Positions 24,534-33,372 of a DNA stretch of 64,000 bases are shown in pieces. Positions within the stretch are counted from its first letter, which is position 1; every line of letters starts with the position of its first letter. The position numbers and the translations under genes were made by a program. Source of the DNA: F1-120-MAGs238 sp964484185 (lineage in GTDB: Bacteria > Planctomycetota > Phycisphaerae > Phycisphaerales > UBA1924); NCBI GenBank assembly GCA_964484185.1, contig CAZAEQ010000019.1:16443-80442 (forward strand). Direction: 5' to 3'. The notes beneath the pieces were generated by a model. The model was not told the DNA's origin. It made no database searches and saw nothing but the letters and a program-made list of their open reading frames with translations.

Positions 24534-25877
24534 ATGGCCAAGAATCGCAACGACGGTGATAACAACACTCCAAACCGCCCCGGTGACTCACCCGCCGGCG
24601 CTTCCGCAACCACTGGTGATTTCAAAGGCCGTCGCGTCACAACGTGCTCGTTCTGCGGCAAGACCAGCCGCGAAGTTGGCCCCATGGTCGAAGGACCAAA
24701 CGAGGTCTACGTCTGCAGCAATTGCACAGACCTTTGCCAGAATATTTTCCGCCAGGAACGCAAGCGCGTCACCAGCGTCTCGAGCACACTCCGCGATATT
24801 CCGACACCACGCGACATCAAAGACCATCTCGATCAATACGTCATCGGGCAGGACTTCGCAAAACGCGGCCTCTCGGTCGCTGTTCATAATCACTACAAGC
24901 GCCTGCTCCACCTTGAACAAGGCGGCAACGCTGACATCGAACTTGATAAGAGCAACATCCTCTTCATCGGTCCCACTGGCTCGGGCAAGACGCTCATGGC
25001 CAAGACTCTGGCTCGCATGTTGAAGGTGCCGTTTGCGATCGGTGATGCGACAACGCTCACCGAAGCTGGTTACGTCGGCGAAGATGTTGAGAATCTTATT
25101 CTCCGCCTTTTGCAGGCCGCCGACTTCGATCTCGAATCCGCACAGCGCGGCATTATCTACATCGACGAAATCGACAAGGTCGGCAAGACCTCGAACAACG
25201 TCAGCATCACCCGCGACGTCTCAGGCGAAGGCGTGCAGCAGTCGCTCCTGAAAATGCTCGAAGGCACGATCTCAAACGTTCCTCCTCAGGGCGGCCGCAA
25301 GCACCCCGAGCAGCAGTACATCCAGGTCGACACCGCCAACATCCTCTTCATCTGTGGTGGCAGCTTCAGTGGCATGGAAGACATCATCCGCCGCCGCGTG
25401 GGTAAGACCCGCATCGGTTTCAAGACCACTGCAGACATGCAGAACATGGTCGATGACCGTGCATCAATCCTCCAGCAAGTCACCGCCGAAGATCTCATCG
25501 AATTCGGCATGATTCCTGAATTCGTCGGTCGTCTCCCGGTCCTCGCGCCGCTCATGCCCATGACTGTTGAAGTCTTGATGAGCGTCTTGAAGGAGCCCAA
25601 GAACGCGATTATCAAGCAGTATCAGCACCTCTTCGAAATCGAAGGGGCGAAGCTCGAATTCACCGAAGGCGCACTTCGCGAAATCGCCAAGCGCGCCGTA
25701 AAGCGTGAAACCGGTGCTCGTGCACTTCGTGCAGTCATCGAAGAGATGATGATCGATCTGATGTTTGAACTCCCCGGCGGCCAGTGGCGCGGCTACGAAT
25801 TCGTCATCGACGAAAACGCCATTAAGTCACGCCAGGGCCTCAAAGACATCGCGACCAAGCGCAAGATCACGGCGTAA
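24534..25877 (+). CDS. clpX: ATP-dependent protease ATPase subunit ClpX
   Basis: AAA+ unfoldase that feeds substrates to ClpP. 447 residues. The N-terminal zinc finger is C4: CSFCGKTSREVG (C38, C41) and VCSNCTDLC (C61, C64). The ATPase core shows Walker A GPTGSGKT at 146-153, pore loop GYVGED at 179-184, Walker B IIYIDEIDK at 207-215, RKH loop GGRKHP near 255 and sensor II GARALRAVIEEMM near the C-terminus. Start ATG at 24534 follows a GAGGATC Shine-Dalgarno; in-frame residues before it lack signals. It is alone here: no clpP or tig gene lies upstream, unlike the usual tig-clpP-clpX order. It is followed by a hairpin terminator. Confidence 0.98.
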   Translation: MAKNRNDGDNNTPNRPGDSPAGASATTGDFKGRRVTTCSFCGKTSREVGPMVEGPNEVYVCSNCTDLCQNIFRQERKRVTSVSSTLRDIPTPRDIKDHLDQYVIGQDFAKRGLSVAVHNHYKRLLHLEQGGNADIELDKSNILFIGPTGSGKTLMAKTLARMLKVPFAIGDATTLTEAGYVGEDVENLILRLLQAADFDLESAQRGIIYIDEIDKVGKTSNNVSITRDVSGEGVQQSLLKMLEGTISNVPPQGGRKHPEQQYIQVDTANILFICGGSFSGMEDIIRRRVGKTRIGFKTTADMQNMVDDRASILQQVTAEDLIEFGMIPEFVGRLPVLAPLMPMTVEVLMSVLKEPKNAIIKQYQHLFEIEGAKLEFTEGALREIAKRAVKRETGARALRAVIEEMMIDLMFELPGGQWRGYEFVIDENAIKSRQGLKDIATKRKITA

Positions 25878-25906
25878 GGTCAGGAGCTGTAGTTCTGTCA
25901 CACCAA

Positions 25907-25937
25907 GGGCGAGCCAAACGGCTCGTCCTTTTCTTTT
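25907..25937 (+). terminator. Rho-independent terminator after clpX
   Basis: Stem GGGCGAGCC (25907-25915) / GGCTCGTCC (25920-25928), with one G-T wobble, loop AAAC, then TTTTCTTTT. It lies about 30 bases after the clpX stop. Confidence 0.88.
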
Positions 25938-25990
25938 GCGTTCCATTTTCCTCGTGCAAGGATTTAATCTGCAACCTCATCCGGCGAGCG

Positions 25991-27229
25991 CTATGAGGCC
26001 AACTGGGGAACAAGGCCCATCTGCTCCAGAACTGTCCGCATCTGTTTCCAGCGCTGCTCCAGTGTTCCGGTGTAGCCAATCGACAGTCGGACCAGGCCGG
26101 GCTCAATCACCGCTTTCTTAAGCTCTTCCTCTGGCATCTCGCTGCTCGTCGAAGCCGCCGAACACGACATCAGCGTTTCGCTGTATCCAAGGCTCACCGC
26201 CATGAGCCCGAAGCGATGTTCGTTCTGAAGCAGCCCCATGAACTCAAATGCCTTTGCGCGAGTTCCCAGATCAAGCGTGAGAATCCCCCCAAATCCAAAA
26301 TCGGGGCTTGCAAGTTTCTTCAGGAGCGCGTGGTCAGGATGAGAAGGCAGGCCAGGATACGTCACGGCGAGTTTCAATTCGTTGAGCCGCTCCGCAAACA
26401 CGTGAGCACGGCGGCTGTGCTCGCTCATTCGCAACCCCAGATGTGGTAATCGCAAACTGATATCGAACGCCACTTGAGGATCTATTGTCGGACCAAGCAG
26501 CATCAGCGAACCAGTATGAAGGTCCATCAGCTTCATGATGAACTCTGTAGTCCCGCATACGGCCCCCGCAATATGGTCACTCGCGCCGTTCATGAACTTC
26601 GTCAGGCTGTGCACCACGACATCCGCACCATGCTGGAGCGGCGAGACAATCAGCGGAGTGAACGTATTGTCTACAACCAATGCTGCGCCATGTCGGTGCG
26701 CGATCTCCGCAAGCTTCGGCAGGTCCGCTATTCGAAGCGTCGGGTTCGACATCGTCTCACAATAAAGTACCTTAGTACGATCTGAGAATGCCCGCTCCAC
26801 CGAAGCCAGATCCGATATGTCCACAAACGTCGTGTTCACATTCGCTTTGAGCGGCAGATACTCACCCAGAAATGCATACGTGCCCCCATAAATCGCACGG
26901 CCCGCCACCACATGGTCTCCGGAGTTGCAAAGCTGCATGATCGTTGCCGCAATCGCCGCCAGACCGCTCGCCGCACAATACCCCGCTTTTGCTCCTTCGT
27001 ACGCGGCGATCTGCCGCCCCAAAACATACACAGTTGGATTGAAGTGCCGCCCATAGAGATAGCAGCCGCCCACGTCGGGTCCGAGTTGCCCGCCAAAGAT
27101 CTCAGGCATCGTCGCTGGCTCGATCACCGTGAAGGTCGTACTCGCCTCCACCGACATGTTCACGCCGCCGTGCTCGCCGAATTCGTGACGAAGGTTCGCA
27201 AACGATTCGTTGGGGTCAAACTTTGTCAT
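25991..27229 (-). CDS. PLP-dependent trans-sulfuration enzyme, copy 1 (methionine gamma-lyase / cystathionine gamma-synthase family)
   Basis: Cys/Met metabolism PLP enzyme, 412 residues. The Schiff-base lysine is in VVHSLTKFMNGASDHIAG (about residue 210), with a PLP-binding Asp in ALVVDNTFTPL (about 187), a stacking Tyr/Arg loop in YLYGRHFNPTV near residue 65, and a GLAAIAATI phosphate loop near 96. The active-site loop differs from the classical YSRTGNPT by reading YGRHFNPT, as in a separate subgroup of the family. Start ATG at 27229 gives MTKFDPNESF; an extra seven residues are possible at 27250. A second copy lies at 30347, with nearly nine in ten residues identical by eye. The reaction (gamma-elimination or gamma-replacement) cannot be told. 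Confidence 0.9.
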   Translation of the reverse strand: MTKFDPNESFANLRHEFGEHGGVNMSVEASTTFTVIEPATMPEIFGGQLGPDVGGCYLYGRHFNPTVYVLGRQIAAYEGAKAGYCAASGLAAIAATIMQLCNSGDHVVAGRAIYGGTYAFLGEYLPLKANVNTTFVDISDLASVERAFSDRTKVLYCETMSNPTLRIADLPKLAEIAHRHGAALVVDNTFTPLIVSPLQHGADVVVHSLTKFMNGASDHIAGAVCGTTEFIMKLMDLHTGSLMLLGPTIDPQVAFDISLRLPHLGLRMSEHSRRAHVFAERLNELKLAVTYPGLPSHPDHALLKKLASPDFGFGGILTLDLGTRAKAFEFMGLLQNEHRFGLMAVSLGYSETLMSCSAASTSSEMPEEELKKAVIEPGLVRLSIGYTGTLEQRWKQMRTVLEQMGLVPQLAS

Positions 27230-27304
27230 AGGTACAGAATCGTATGACACGCATTACTGACTGCGTTATACCTCCGCGATGCTGCGTTCGGTACTGTTCT
27301 CCCA

Positions 27305-27324
27305 ATCTAAAGTACATCTAAAGT
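27305..27324. promoter_or_regulatory. Direct repeat, candidate operator upstream of the GH78 gene
   Basis: The nine-base unit ATCTAAAGT occurs twice at 27305-27313 and 27316-27324, an 11-base period close to one helical turn, which suits a protein binding to one face of the DNA. It lies about 100 bases before the GH78 start, in the divergent gap between copy 1 of the PLP enzyme and the GH78 gene. No sequence-based link to a regulator. Confidence 0.4.
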
Positions 27325-27355
27325 CGTTTTCGGATACGATTAAGCACCTGACAGA

Positions 27356-27377
27356 CTGAGGTGAGACGGCACCTCAG
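27356..27377 (+). repeat. Hairpin in the GH78 upstream region
   Basis: CTGAGGTG (27356-27363) and CACCTCAG (27370-27377) pair perfectly around a six-base loop, AGACGG. No T-tract follows, so it is not a terminator. It may be a 5' UTR hairpin or an operator dyad, 45 bases before the start codon. Confidence 0.45.
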
Positions 27378-27421
27378 CAATGTGCTTGTCGTGCTGAGAT
27401 TACCAACAACGATCGGAAAAA

Positions 27422-30316
27422 ATGCTGACCAAACTTTCCACGGGTCTTTGTTCGTTGTTGTTGTTCGTCGCCTCGCCGGTCGATGTCGCGTCCGCCGTCG
27501 CTCTCGTGCCTGAAACAACGACAACAGTCGCATCACTTCAGATCTCCGACCTCAAGTGCGAAAACCTCACCAACCCGCTCGCCATCGACACCTTGACGCC
27601 GAGATTAAGCTGGATTTTCCACTCCGACCAGCGGGGTCAAGGCCAGTCCGCTTTTCAGGTGCTCGTCGCGACCTCAATTGAAAAGCTAGCAAGCAACCAA
27701 GGCGACCTCTGGGACAGCGGCAAGGTATCGAGCCGCGACACGATCAACATTGTCTACAAAGGAGTCGAGCTGAAATCTGGTCAGGCGTGTCACTGGAAAG
27801 TACGAGTGTGGGATCGCTACAACAACGAGTCCGCATGGAGCCAACCGGCCTTTTGGGAAATGGCTCTTACGTCAAAAGACTGGTCCGCACAGTGGATCAA
27901 CGATGGCAAGAGCAATCCTGCAAACGAAGCGGACTTCTACCGCCATGATCCCGCTCCTCTCTTTCGCAGAGAATTCACTGTCAACAAACCCCTTCGTCGT
28001 GCTCGGTTGCACATCACCGGCCTTGGCTACTACGAAGCCAGCCTTAACGGCCAGCGCATCGGCGATCACGTACTCGATCCAGGCTGGACTGCGTACGACA
28101 AGCGCGTCCTCTACAGCACCTACGACATCACCAGTGAACTGAAAGTCGGCGCGAACTGCCTGGGTGTCATGGTCGGCAACGGCTGGTACAACCCGCTGCC
28201 GCTCAAGATGTGGGGCCACCTCAATCCGAGAGAACATCTCGCTGTTGGTCGCCCACGTTTCATCGCCCAACTCAATCTTGAATTCGAAAACGGCGACACT
28301 CAAACCGTTGTCTCCGATACCACATGGAAAACTGCGACTGGCCCCATTCGCTTCAACAGCATCTACCTCGGCGAGGTCTATGACGCCCGCGTCGAACAAA
28401 CCGGTTGGGACCGCGTGGGCTTCACCGACTCAAACTGGCACGCCGCCGCAATCGCACGCGAGGCAGTGGGGCGACTGCAACCACAATCTCTACCGCCGAT
28501 TCGAATGAAAGAAGTGATCGCAACAGTGCGCATCACCGAGCCTCAACCCGGCATCTTCATCCACGACCTCGGCCAGAATTTCTCCGGCACAATCGCTCTC
28601 CAACTCGCCGCTCCGTTACCACCCCCAGGCACAAAAATCGTTCTGCGCTACGGCGAATTGCTAAATGCCGATGGCACACTCAACCCTCTCACCAGCACCT
28701 GTGGCCAGATCAAAGGCCGCCCAGGCACAACGGGCAGCAAGGACACCGCAGGCCCGCCGCCAATCGCCTGGCAGACCGACACTTACATCGCCCGTGGAGT
28801 CTCCGGCTCCGCTGGCGATGGCGCCGTTTCGAACGACACAGAAACCTACACACCCCGCTTTACATTCCACGGCTTTCGATACGTCGAAGTCTCAGTCATT
28901 CCCTCCGAAGCTTTCGCAACCATGTGCGGTCCCATCACCATCACCGGCCTCCGCCTCAATTCCGATGTCCCCGATGCAGGTTCCTTCTCCTGTTCCAACG
29001 ACATGTTCAATCAAATCCAGCTCATGTGCCGACGCACCTTCCTCGCCAACATCTTCAGCGTCCAATCCGACTGCCCGCATCGCGAACGCTTCGGTTACGG
29101 TGGCGACATAGTGGCCACCAGCGATGCATTCATGCTTAATTTCGACATGTCGCGTTTTTACGCCAAAGCAGTCGGCGACTTCTCCGATGCCGCCCGCCCC
29201 GATGGATTGATTCCCGACACCGCGCCCTTCGTTGGAATCCACTACTGCGGCGTCGGCTGGGCGATGGCGCATCCGCTGTTGCTCACGCAGCTCCGCCGCA
29301 ATTATGGGGATAATCGACTCGTCGAGGAACACTACGAAGTCGCCAAACGCTGGCTCTTGCGCGTAGCAGAAACGTATCCAGATGGCATAATTACGCAAGG
29401 CCTCAGCGATCACGAAGGCCTCGAGTCCGCGCCCGAGCCGCTGATGGTCACGCCGCTCTATGTGCAAAGTGCGAAGTTGCTCGCAAGCCTTGCCCGTTCG
29501 CTCGGCCGCGATGAAGATGTCAAAAGATTCGAATCGATCGCGCGCACCGCAACCGCTGCATATCAGCAGAAATATTCATCCACATTTGAGCCCGGTGCCA
29601 CGGCCGAATCCACTCAAGCAAGCCTTGCCTTCGCTCTCTATTCCGATCTTGTGCCGCAAGAAAAACAACCTGTCGTGTTGCAATCCCTGGTCGACAATAT
29701 CCAAACCAAGCGGCAGGGAAAACTCTCCACCGGCATCCTGGGCACCAAGTTCATGCTCGATGTCCTCTCCCGCTCGGGCCACGCCGATCTGGCTTACAAC
29801 ATCGTGAACAGAAAAGATTTTCCAGGCTGGGGCTGGATGCTCGAGAATGGCGCGACAACTCTGTGGGAACACTGGCAACTCGATCGCAACACCTTCTCAC
29901 ACAGCCATCCCATGTTCGGTTCAGTCAGCCAGTGGTTCTTCAATTCCCTCGGCGGCATTCAACCCGCTCCCGACGCTGTGGGCTTCGATTCCATCATCAT
30001 CCGCCCAAACCCGGTCCCAGGCCTGGACTGGGTTCATTCCAGTCATCACACCGTTCGTGGCACAATTGTGAGCAATTGGCGGCGTGAAGCTCGTCAACTG
30101 GTCCTCGATCTTGAGATTCCTCTCGGAACCACCGCTCTGGTGTTCCTGCCCGCCAATCGTGTCGAGCAGATCAGCGAAGGGAATAGTCATCTCAGCACGA
30201 CTCCCTCATCTATTCCCGGCGTTGAGTTTGTTCGCATCGACTTGCCCGCGGGGGCAGTGGTGTGCCGCGTTGAACCAGGTCGCTACAGCTTCCGCATTGA
30301 ATCGGAAAAAGAGTGA
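27422..30316 (+). CDS. Exported GH78 alpha-L-rhamnosidase
   Basis: Inverting alpha-L-rhamnosidase of glycoside hydrolase family 78, cleaving terminal L-rhamnose from glycans. 964 residues. Signal peptide MLTKLSTGLCSLLLFVASPVDVASA. Domains in order: an N-terminal beta domain with LKCENLTNPLAIDTLTPRLSW, the beta-sandwich LFRREFTVNKPLRRARLHITG to GYYEASLNGQRIGDHVLDPGWT, domains with GQNFSGTIAL, then the catalytic (alpha/alpha)6 barrel with SVQSDCPHRERFGYGGD (the GH78 catalytic acidic patch region), GLIPDTAPF, GVGWAMAHPLL and the LWEHWQ-containing end (TTLWEHWQLDRNTFSHSHPMFG split as TTLWEHW and SHPMFGSVSQW). Divergent from the PLP gene copy 1 and followed 31 bases later by the stop of copy 2. 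It supplies rhamnose for the catabolic locus at 49-58 kb. Confidence 0.94.
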   Translation: MLTKLSTGLCSLLLFVASPVDVASAVALVPETTTTVASLQISDLKCENLTNPLAIDTLTPRLSWIFHSDQRGQGQSAFQVLVATSIEKLASNQGDLWDSGKVSSRDTINIVYKGVELKSGQACHWKVRVWDRYNNESAWSQPAFWEMALTSKDWSAQWINDGKSNPANEADFYRHDPAPLFRREFTVNKPLRRARLHITGLGYYEASLNGQRIGDHVLDPGWTAYDKRVLYSTYDITSELKVGANCLGVMVGNGWYNPLPLKMWGHLNPREHLAVGRPRFIAQLNLEFENGDTQTVVSDTTWKTATGPIRFNSIYLGEVYDARVEQTGWDRVGFTDSNWHAAAIAREAVGRLQPQSLPPIRMKEVIATVRITEPQPGIFIHDLGQNFSGTIALQLAAPLPPPGTKIVLRYGELLNADGTLNPLTSTCGQIKGRPGTTGSKDTAGPPPIAWQTDTYIARGVSGSAGDGAVSNDTETYTPRFTFHGFRYVEVSVIPSEAFATMCGPITITGLRLNSDVPDAGSFSCSNDMFNQIQLMCRRTFLANIFSVQSDCPHRERFGYGGDIVATSDAFMLNFDMSRFYAKAVGDFSDAARPDGLIPDTAPFVGIHYCGVGWAMAHPLLLTQLRRNYGDNRLVEEHYEVAKRWLLRVAETYPDGIITQGLSDHEGLESAPEPLMVTPLYVQSAKLLASLARSLGRDEDVKRFESIARTATAAYQQKYSSTFEPGATAESTQASLAFALYSDLVPQEKQPVVLQSLVDNIQTKRQGKLSTGILGTKFMLDVLSRSGHADLAYNIVNRKDFPGWGWMLENGATTLWEHWQLDRNTFSHSHPMFGSVSQWFFNSLGGIQPAPDAVGFDSIIIRPNPVPGLDWVHSSHHTVRGTIVSNWRREARQLVLDLEIPLGTTALVFLPANRVEQISEGNSHLSTTPSSIPGVEFVRIDLPAGAVVCRVEPGRYSFRIESEKE

Positions 30317-30346
30317 ACCCTGGCAGCGACTCCCGAATTACTCAGC

Positions 30347-31597
30347 TTAGGCACTGCCTTGAGCAACAGTTCGTGGCGCAAGTCCCATTCGTTCAAGAAC
30401 CGACCTCATCTGCGACCAGCGCTGTTCCAGTGTCCCGGTATAGCCAATAGAGAATCTCACCAGCCCCGGCTCTATTCCCGCCTTTCGAAGCTCTTCTTCC
30501 GGCATTTCGCTGCTGGTCGATGCCGCCGAGCACGACATCAGCGTTTCGCTGTACCCAAGACTTACAGCCATAAGTCCGAAGCGATGTTCATTTTGCAGCA
30601 GACCCATGAATTCGAAAGCTCGCTCGCGTGTACCCAGATCGAGCGTGAAAAGTCCCCCAAATCCGAAGTTTGGATTTGCCAGTTGCTTCAATAGTGCATG
30701 GTCCGGGTGCGAAGGAAGTCCTGGATATGTGACCGCCAGTTTCAGTTCGCTCAGTCGTTCCGCAAACGCCTGTGCACGCCGACTGTGCTCGCTCATTCGC
30801 AATCCCAGATGTGGCAGTCGCAAACTGATATCAAACGCGACTTGCGGGTCCATTGTGGGCCCAAGCAGCATGAGTGAACCCGTATGCAGGTCCATCAATT
30901 TCATAATGAACTCTGTGGTCCCGCACACAGCGCCGGCAATATGGTCACTTGCGCCGTTCATGAATTTGGTCAAACTATGTACCACGACATCCGCCCCATG
31001 CTGGATCGGCGACACGATGAGTGGCGTGAAAGTATTGTCAACAACTAACGCCGCACCATGGCGGTGTGCGATCGCCGCCAGTTTCGGCAAATCAGTTACC
31101 CGGAGTGTCGGGTTCGACATGGTCTCGCAATAAAGCACCCTTGTCCGACTCGTTATCGCTCGCTCGACAGCTGCCAGATCAGACATGTCTACAAAAGTTG
31201 TGTTCACGCCCGCTTTCAGCGGCAGATACTCTCCAAGAAATGCGTACGTTCCTCCGTAGATCGCACGACCCGCTACCACATGATCGCCGGTGTTGCAGAA
31301 CTGCATGATCGTCGCAGCAATCGCGGCCAGACCGCTTGCCGTGCAGTATCCCGCTTTCGCCCCTTCATACGCCGCGATCTGTCGCCCCAATACATACACG
31401 GTCGGATTGAAATGTCGCCCATAGAGATAGCAGCCGCCGACATCCGGCCCCAGTTGGCCCCCGAAAATCTCCGGCATCGTCTTGGGTTCAATCACTGTGA
31501 AGGTCGTGCTCGCTTCCACCGACATATTCACGCCGCCGTGCTCGCCGAACTCGTGACGAAGGTTCGCAAACGATGCCATGGGATCAAAATGTGTCAT
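30347..31597 (-). CDS. PLP-dependent trans-sulfuration enzyme, copy 2
   Basis: 416 residues, same family as the gene at 25991 and very like it: the lysine motif HSLTKFMNGASDHIAG, the YLYGRHFNPTV loop and the VDNTFTPLIV Asp are unchanged. By eye about nine in ten residues agree, but codons differ at many silent positions (for instance through the GGASDHIA region), so the duplication is not recent and both copies look functional. The N-terminus MTHFDPMASFANLRHEFG matches copy 1 from its MTKFDP; four more codons are possible at 31609. The C-terminus differs (PRTVAQGSA here, VPQLAS in copy 1). It ends 31 bases after the GH78 stop. Confidence 0.9.
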   Translation of the reverse strand: MTHFDPMASFANLRHEFGEHGGVNMSVEASTTFTVIEPKTMPEIFGGQLGPDVGGCYLYGRHFNPTVYVLGRQIAAYEGAKAGYCTASGLAAIAATIMQFCNTGDHVVAGRAIYGGTYAFLGEYLPLKAGVNTTFVDMSDLAAVERAITSRTRVLYCETMSNPTLRVTDLPKLAAIAHRHGAALVVDNTFTPLIVSPIQHGADVVVHSLTKFMNGASDHIAGAVCGTTEFIMKLMDLHTGSLMLLGPTMDPQVAFDISLRLPHLGLRMSEHSRRAQAFAERLSELKLAVTYPGLPSHPDHALLKQLANPNFGFGGLFTLDLGTRERAFEFMGLLQNEHRFGLMAVSLGYSETLMSCSAASTSSEMPEEELRKAGIEPGLVRFSIGYTGTLEQRWSQMRSVLERMGLAPRTVAQGSA

Positions 31598-31707
31598 AGA
31601 TGGAAGCATCCTATGACATCATTCGGCGTCCGAGAACGTCTGCCCAAATCTCAACTCTTCCGCAGGATGTCGGGGGAGCCGCCCTGCTCGGTTTGCAGCG
31701 CAATCAC

Positions 31708-33087
31708 TCAAGGCAGCGGCGAGGTGACGGTGTAGCTGATCCGCACCGCGACAATCTGGTGCAGCTCCTGGCCGAAGCTCTGCAGGTTGGCGCTCAGCCA
31801 GTATACATTGGAGTTGTTGCCGATACCAAATCCTCCCAGGTCCACTCCCGTAACGCGGATCGCGTTGCTTTGGCCCGTGGTGGTAACCGCGGCGATGTTC
31901 GAGACCACGCCGGTGGTCGTCGATGTGCGGCCAAAGGTGAGCGTGAAGTCGGTTGCGCGGTTGTCGACAAAGGTCACATCAATCCGCTGCACCTGACAGC
32001 CGTCGGGCAATTCGACTGGTGCAATGAAATTCCCCGCGCCGATGCCGTAGCCACGCACGCCCAGCGTGTCGTAATAGCCGAAGCCTCCCGTGTCGCGCCC
32101 CACAACGTCGGGCAGAAAGCTCGTGCCGTGGATGGACTTTACGCGAAAGGTCGGTGAGACGCCGATCTGCCCATTGACAAACAGCTTGCGTGATGGGTCT
32201 GGCGCAGCGCCGATGCCAACGTTGCCGCTTCCATTGTTGATGCTCAGGTTCGTTCCCGCGATCGAGTTGAAAGAAGTGCTTCCCGCCGCAACACCCTCAT
32301 TGAACAAACCGAAGAAGCCGTCAGTGCCGCCATTGACGCGGACATCGCCGTTGGGTGTGTCAATGCGAAAGTAGGATCCGCCCCCCGAGGCTACATCAAG
32401 CTTCCCGGCCGGTGCGGTAGTGCCGATACCCACGCCGCCGTTCTGGTGTACAACCAGTCCACGCTGGAATTGGAAGACCCCGCTGTCAGCATCAGTGATC
32501 TGCAGGAAATCACCCCCGAAAGAGGACCGTGTGTGAAACATCCACTCCTGGCCTGTCGCGCCCGCCACAAAATCGCCCTCGGCCACATGCAGGCGTGCGA
32601 CAGGGGTCGTCGTGAATATACCGACGTTGCCCGCGTTAGTGGTGTTGACCAGTCCTGCGCCGCTGCCATCCGGGCGGATCAGCGTATTGGCGGTGGCCGC
32701 AGTGAGCGCCGATGTCGCCCGTGGTGCCGAGGTAATCGGCTGACGCGGGGCGAGAAGCGTGAACCCCGCAAGGCTCGCGCATGTAAGCCCTGTGTCGGGG
32801 CGGACCTCAATCTCCAGGAAGCGAGACTGGCTACCGGTGAACTGCGCGCCAAAGTCGAGCGTTGTTGTGAACTTGCCTTCGGCAACGGTCACGTTGTCTG
32901 CGCACAGCGTGGGTCCGATCTGCGTCGGGAATCCCGAGCCGTCAACGGTGTACAAGCGGAATCGCATGTCATGCAAGCCGCTGGCCGCCGCGCCCGCGGA
33001 GCGGAGATCACCCTGATATGTGAACGAAGTCTGAGCAGATGCTTGTCCGATCAAAACAAATGCAACTATCGTGGCAGCAATTTTCAT
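31708..33087 (-). CDS. Exported surface-type protein with repeated GIGT motifs
   Basis: 459 residues, signal peptide MKIAATIVAFVLIGQASA and predicted cleavage before QTSFTYQGDL. The opening FTYQGDLRSAG then GLHDMRFRLYTV is a known opening in exported proteins of myxobacteria and planctomycetes. The middle contains GNVGIFTTTPVARLHV, GGVGIGTTAPAGKLDV and GNVGIGAAPDPSRKLFV, a thrice-repeated unit also found in phage tail-fibre and spike proteins. The C-terminal domain (about 330-459) is a Gly/Thr-rich beta structure with TFVDNRATDFTLTFGRTST. The SD AGGAG precedes the ATG and falls in an inverted repeat (see 33096). Probably a secreted adhesin-like or fibre protein; function unknown. Confidence 0.75.
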   Translation of the reverse strand: MKIAATIVAFVLIGQASAQTSFTYQGDLRSAGAAASGLHDMRFRLYTVDGSGFPTQIGPTLCADNVTVAEGKFTTTLDFGAQFTGSQSRFLEIEVRPDTGLTCASLAGFTLLAPRQPITSAPRATSALTAATANTLIRPDGSGAGLVNTTNAGNVGIFTTTPVARLHVAEGDFVAGATGQEWMFHTRSSFGGDFLQITDADSGVFQFQRGLVVHQNGGVGIGTTAPAGKLDVASGGGSYFRIDTPNGDVRVNGGTDGFFGLFNEGVAAGSTSFNSIAGTNLSINNGSGNVGIGAAPDPSRKLFVNGQIGVSPTFRVKSIHGTSFLPDVVGRDTGGFGYYDTLGVRGYGIGAGNFIAPVELPDGCQVQRIDVTFVDNRATDFTLTFGRTSTTTGVVSNIAAVTTTGQSNAIRVTGVDLGGFGIGNNSNVYWLSANLQSFGQELHQIVAVRISYTVTSPLP

Positions 33088-33095
33088 GAGATTCT

Positions 33096-33124
33096 CCTAA
33101 GGCAGCAATGTAGCAGACCTTAGG
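33096..33124 (-). promoter_or_regulatory. Hairpin overlapping the ribosome binding site of the exported protein
   Basis: CCTAAGG (33096-33102) and CCTTAGG (33118-33124) are perfect complements with a 15-base loop. On the minus strand the 3' arm supplies the AGG of the AGGAG ribosome binding site, six bases before the ATG at 33087. Such a hairpin could hide the site. No regulator is known. Confidence 0.5.
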
Positions 33125-33372
33125 CCCAATCGAGTGATCAAAACGCACGAACCATCTGCAACAACCGCTCTCAACCGCGAAATTTCTTGGTCAGTGTCAA
33201 GATGGGCAAGCTCGAGTTACTCATTGGCTCCAGGCAACTCCGCAGTGTAGCGAAGTAGCACACCTGACCTCCATCGCTCTCGCGTACCCCACTTGAAAGA
33301 GTGAAGCAACTACGACCGTTGCCGAATAGGCGATCCACCACCCCCAGCCTCGGATCAAACTTGGCAGCGGGC

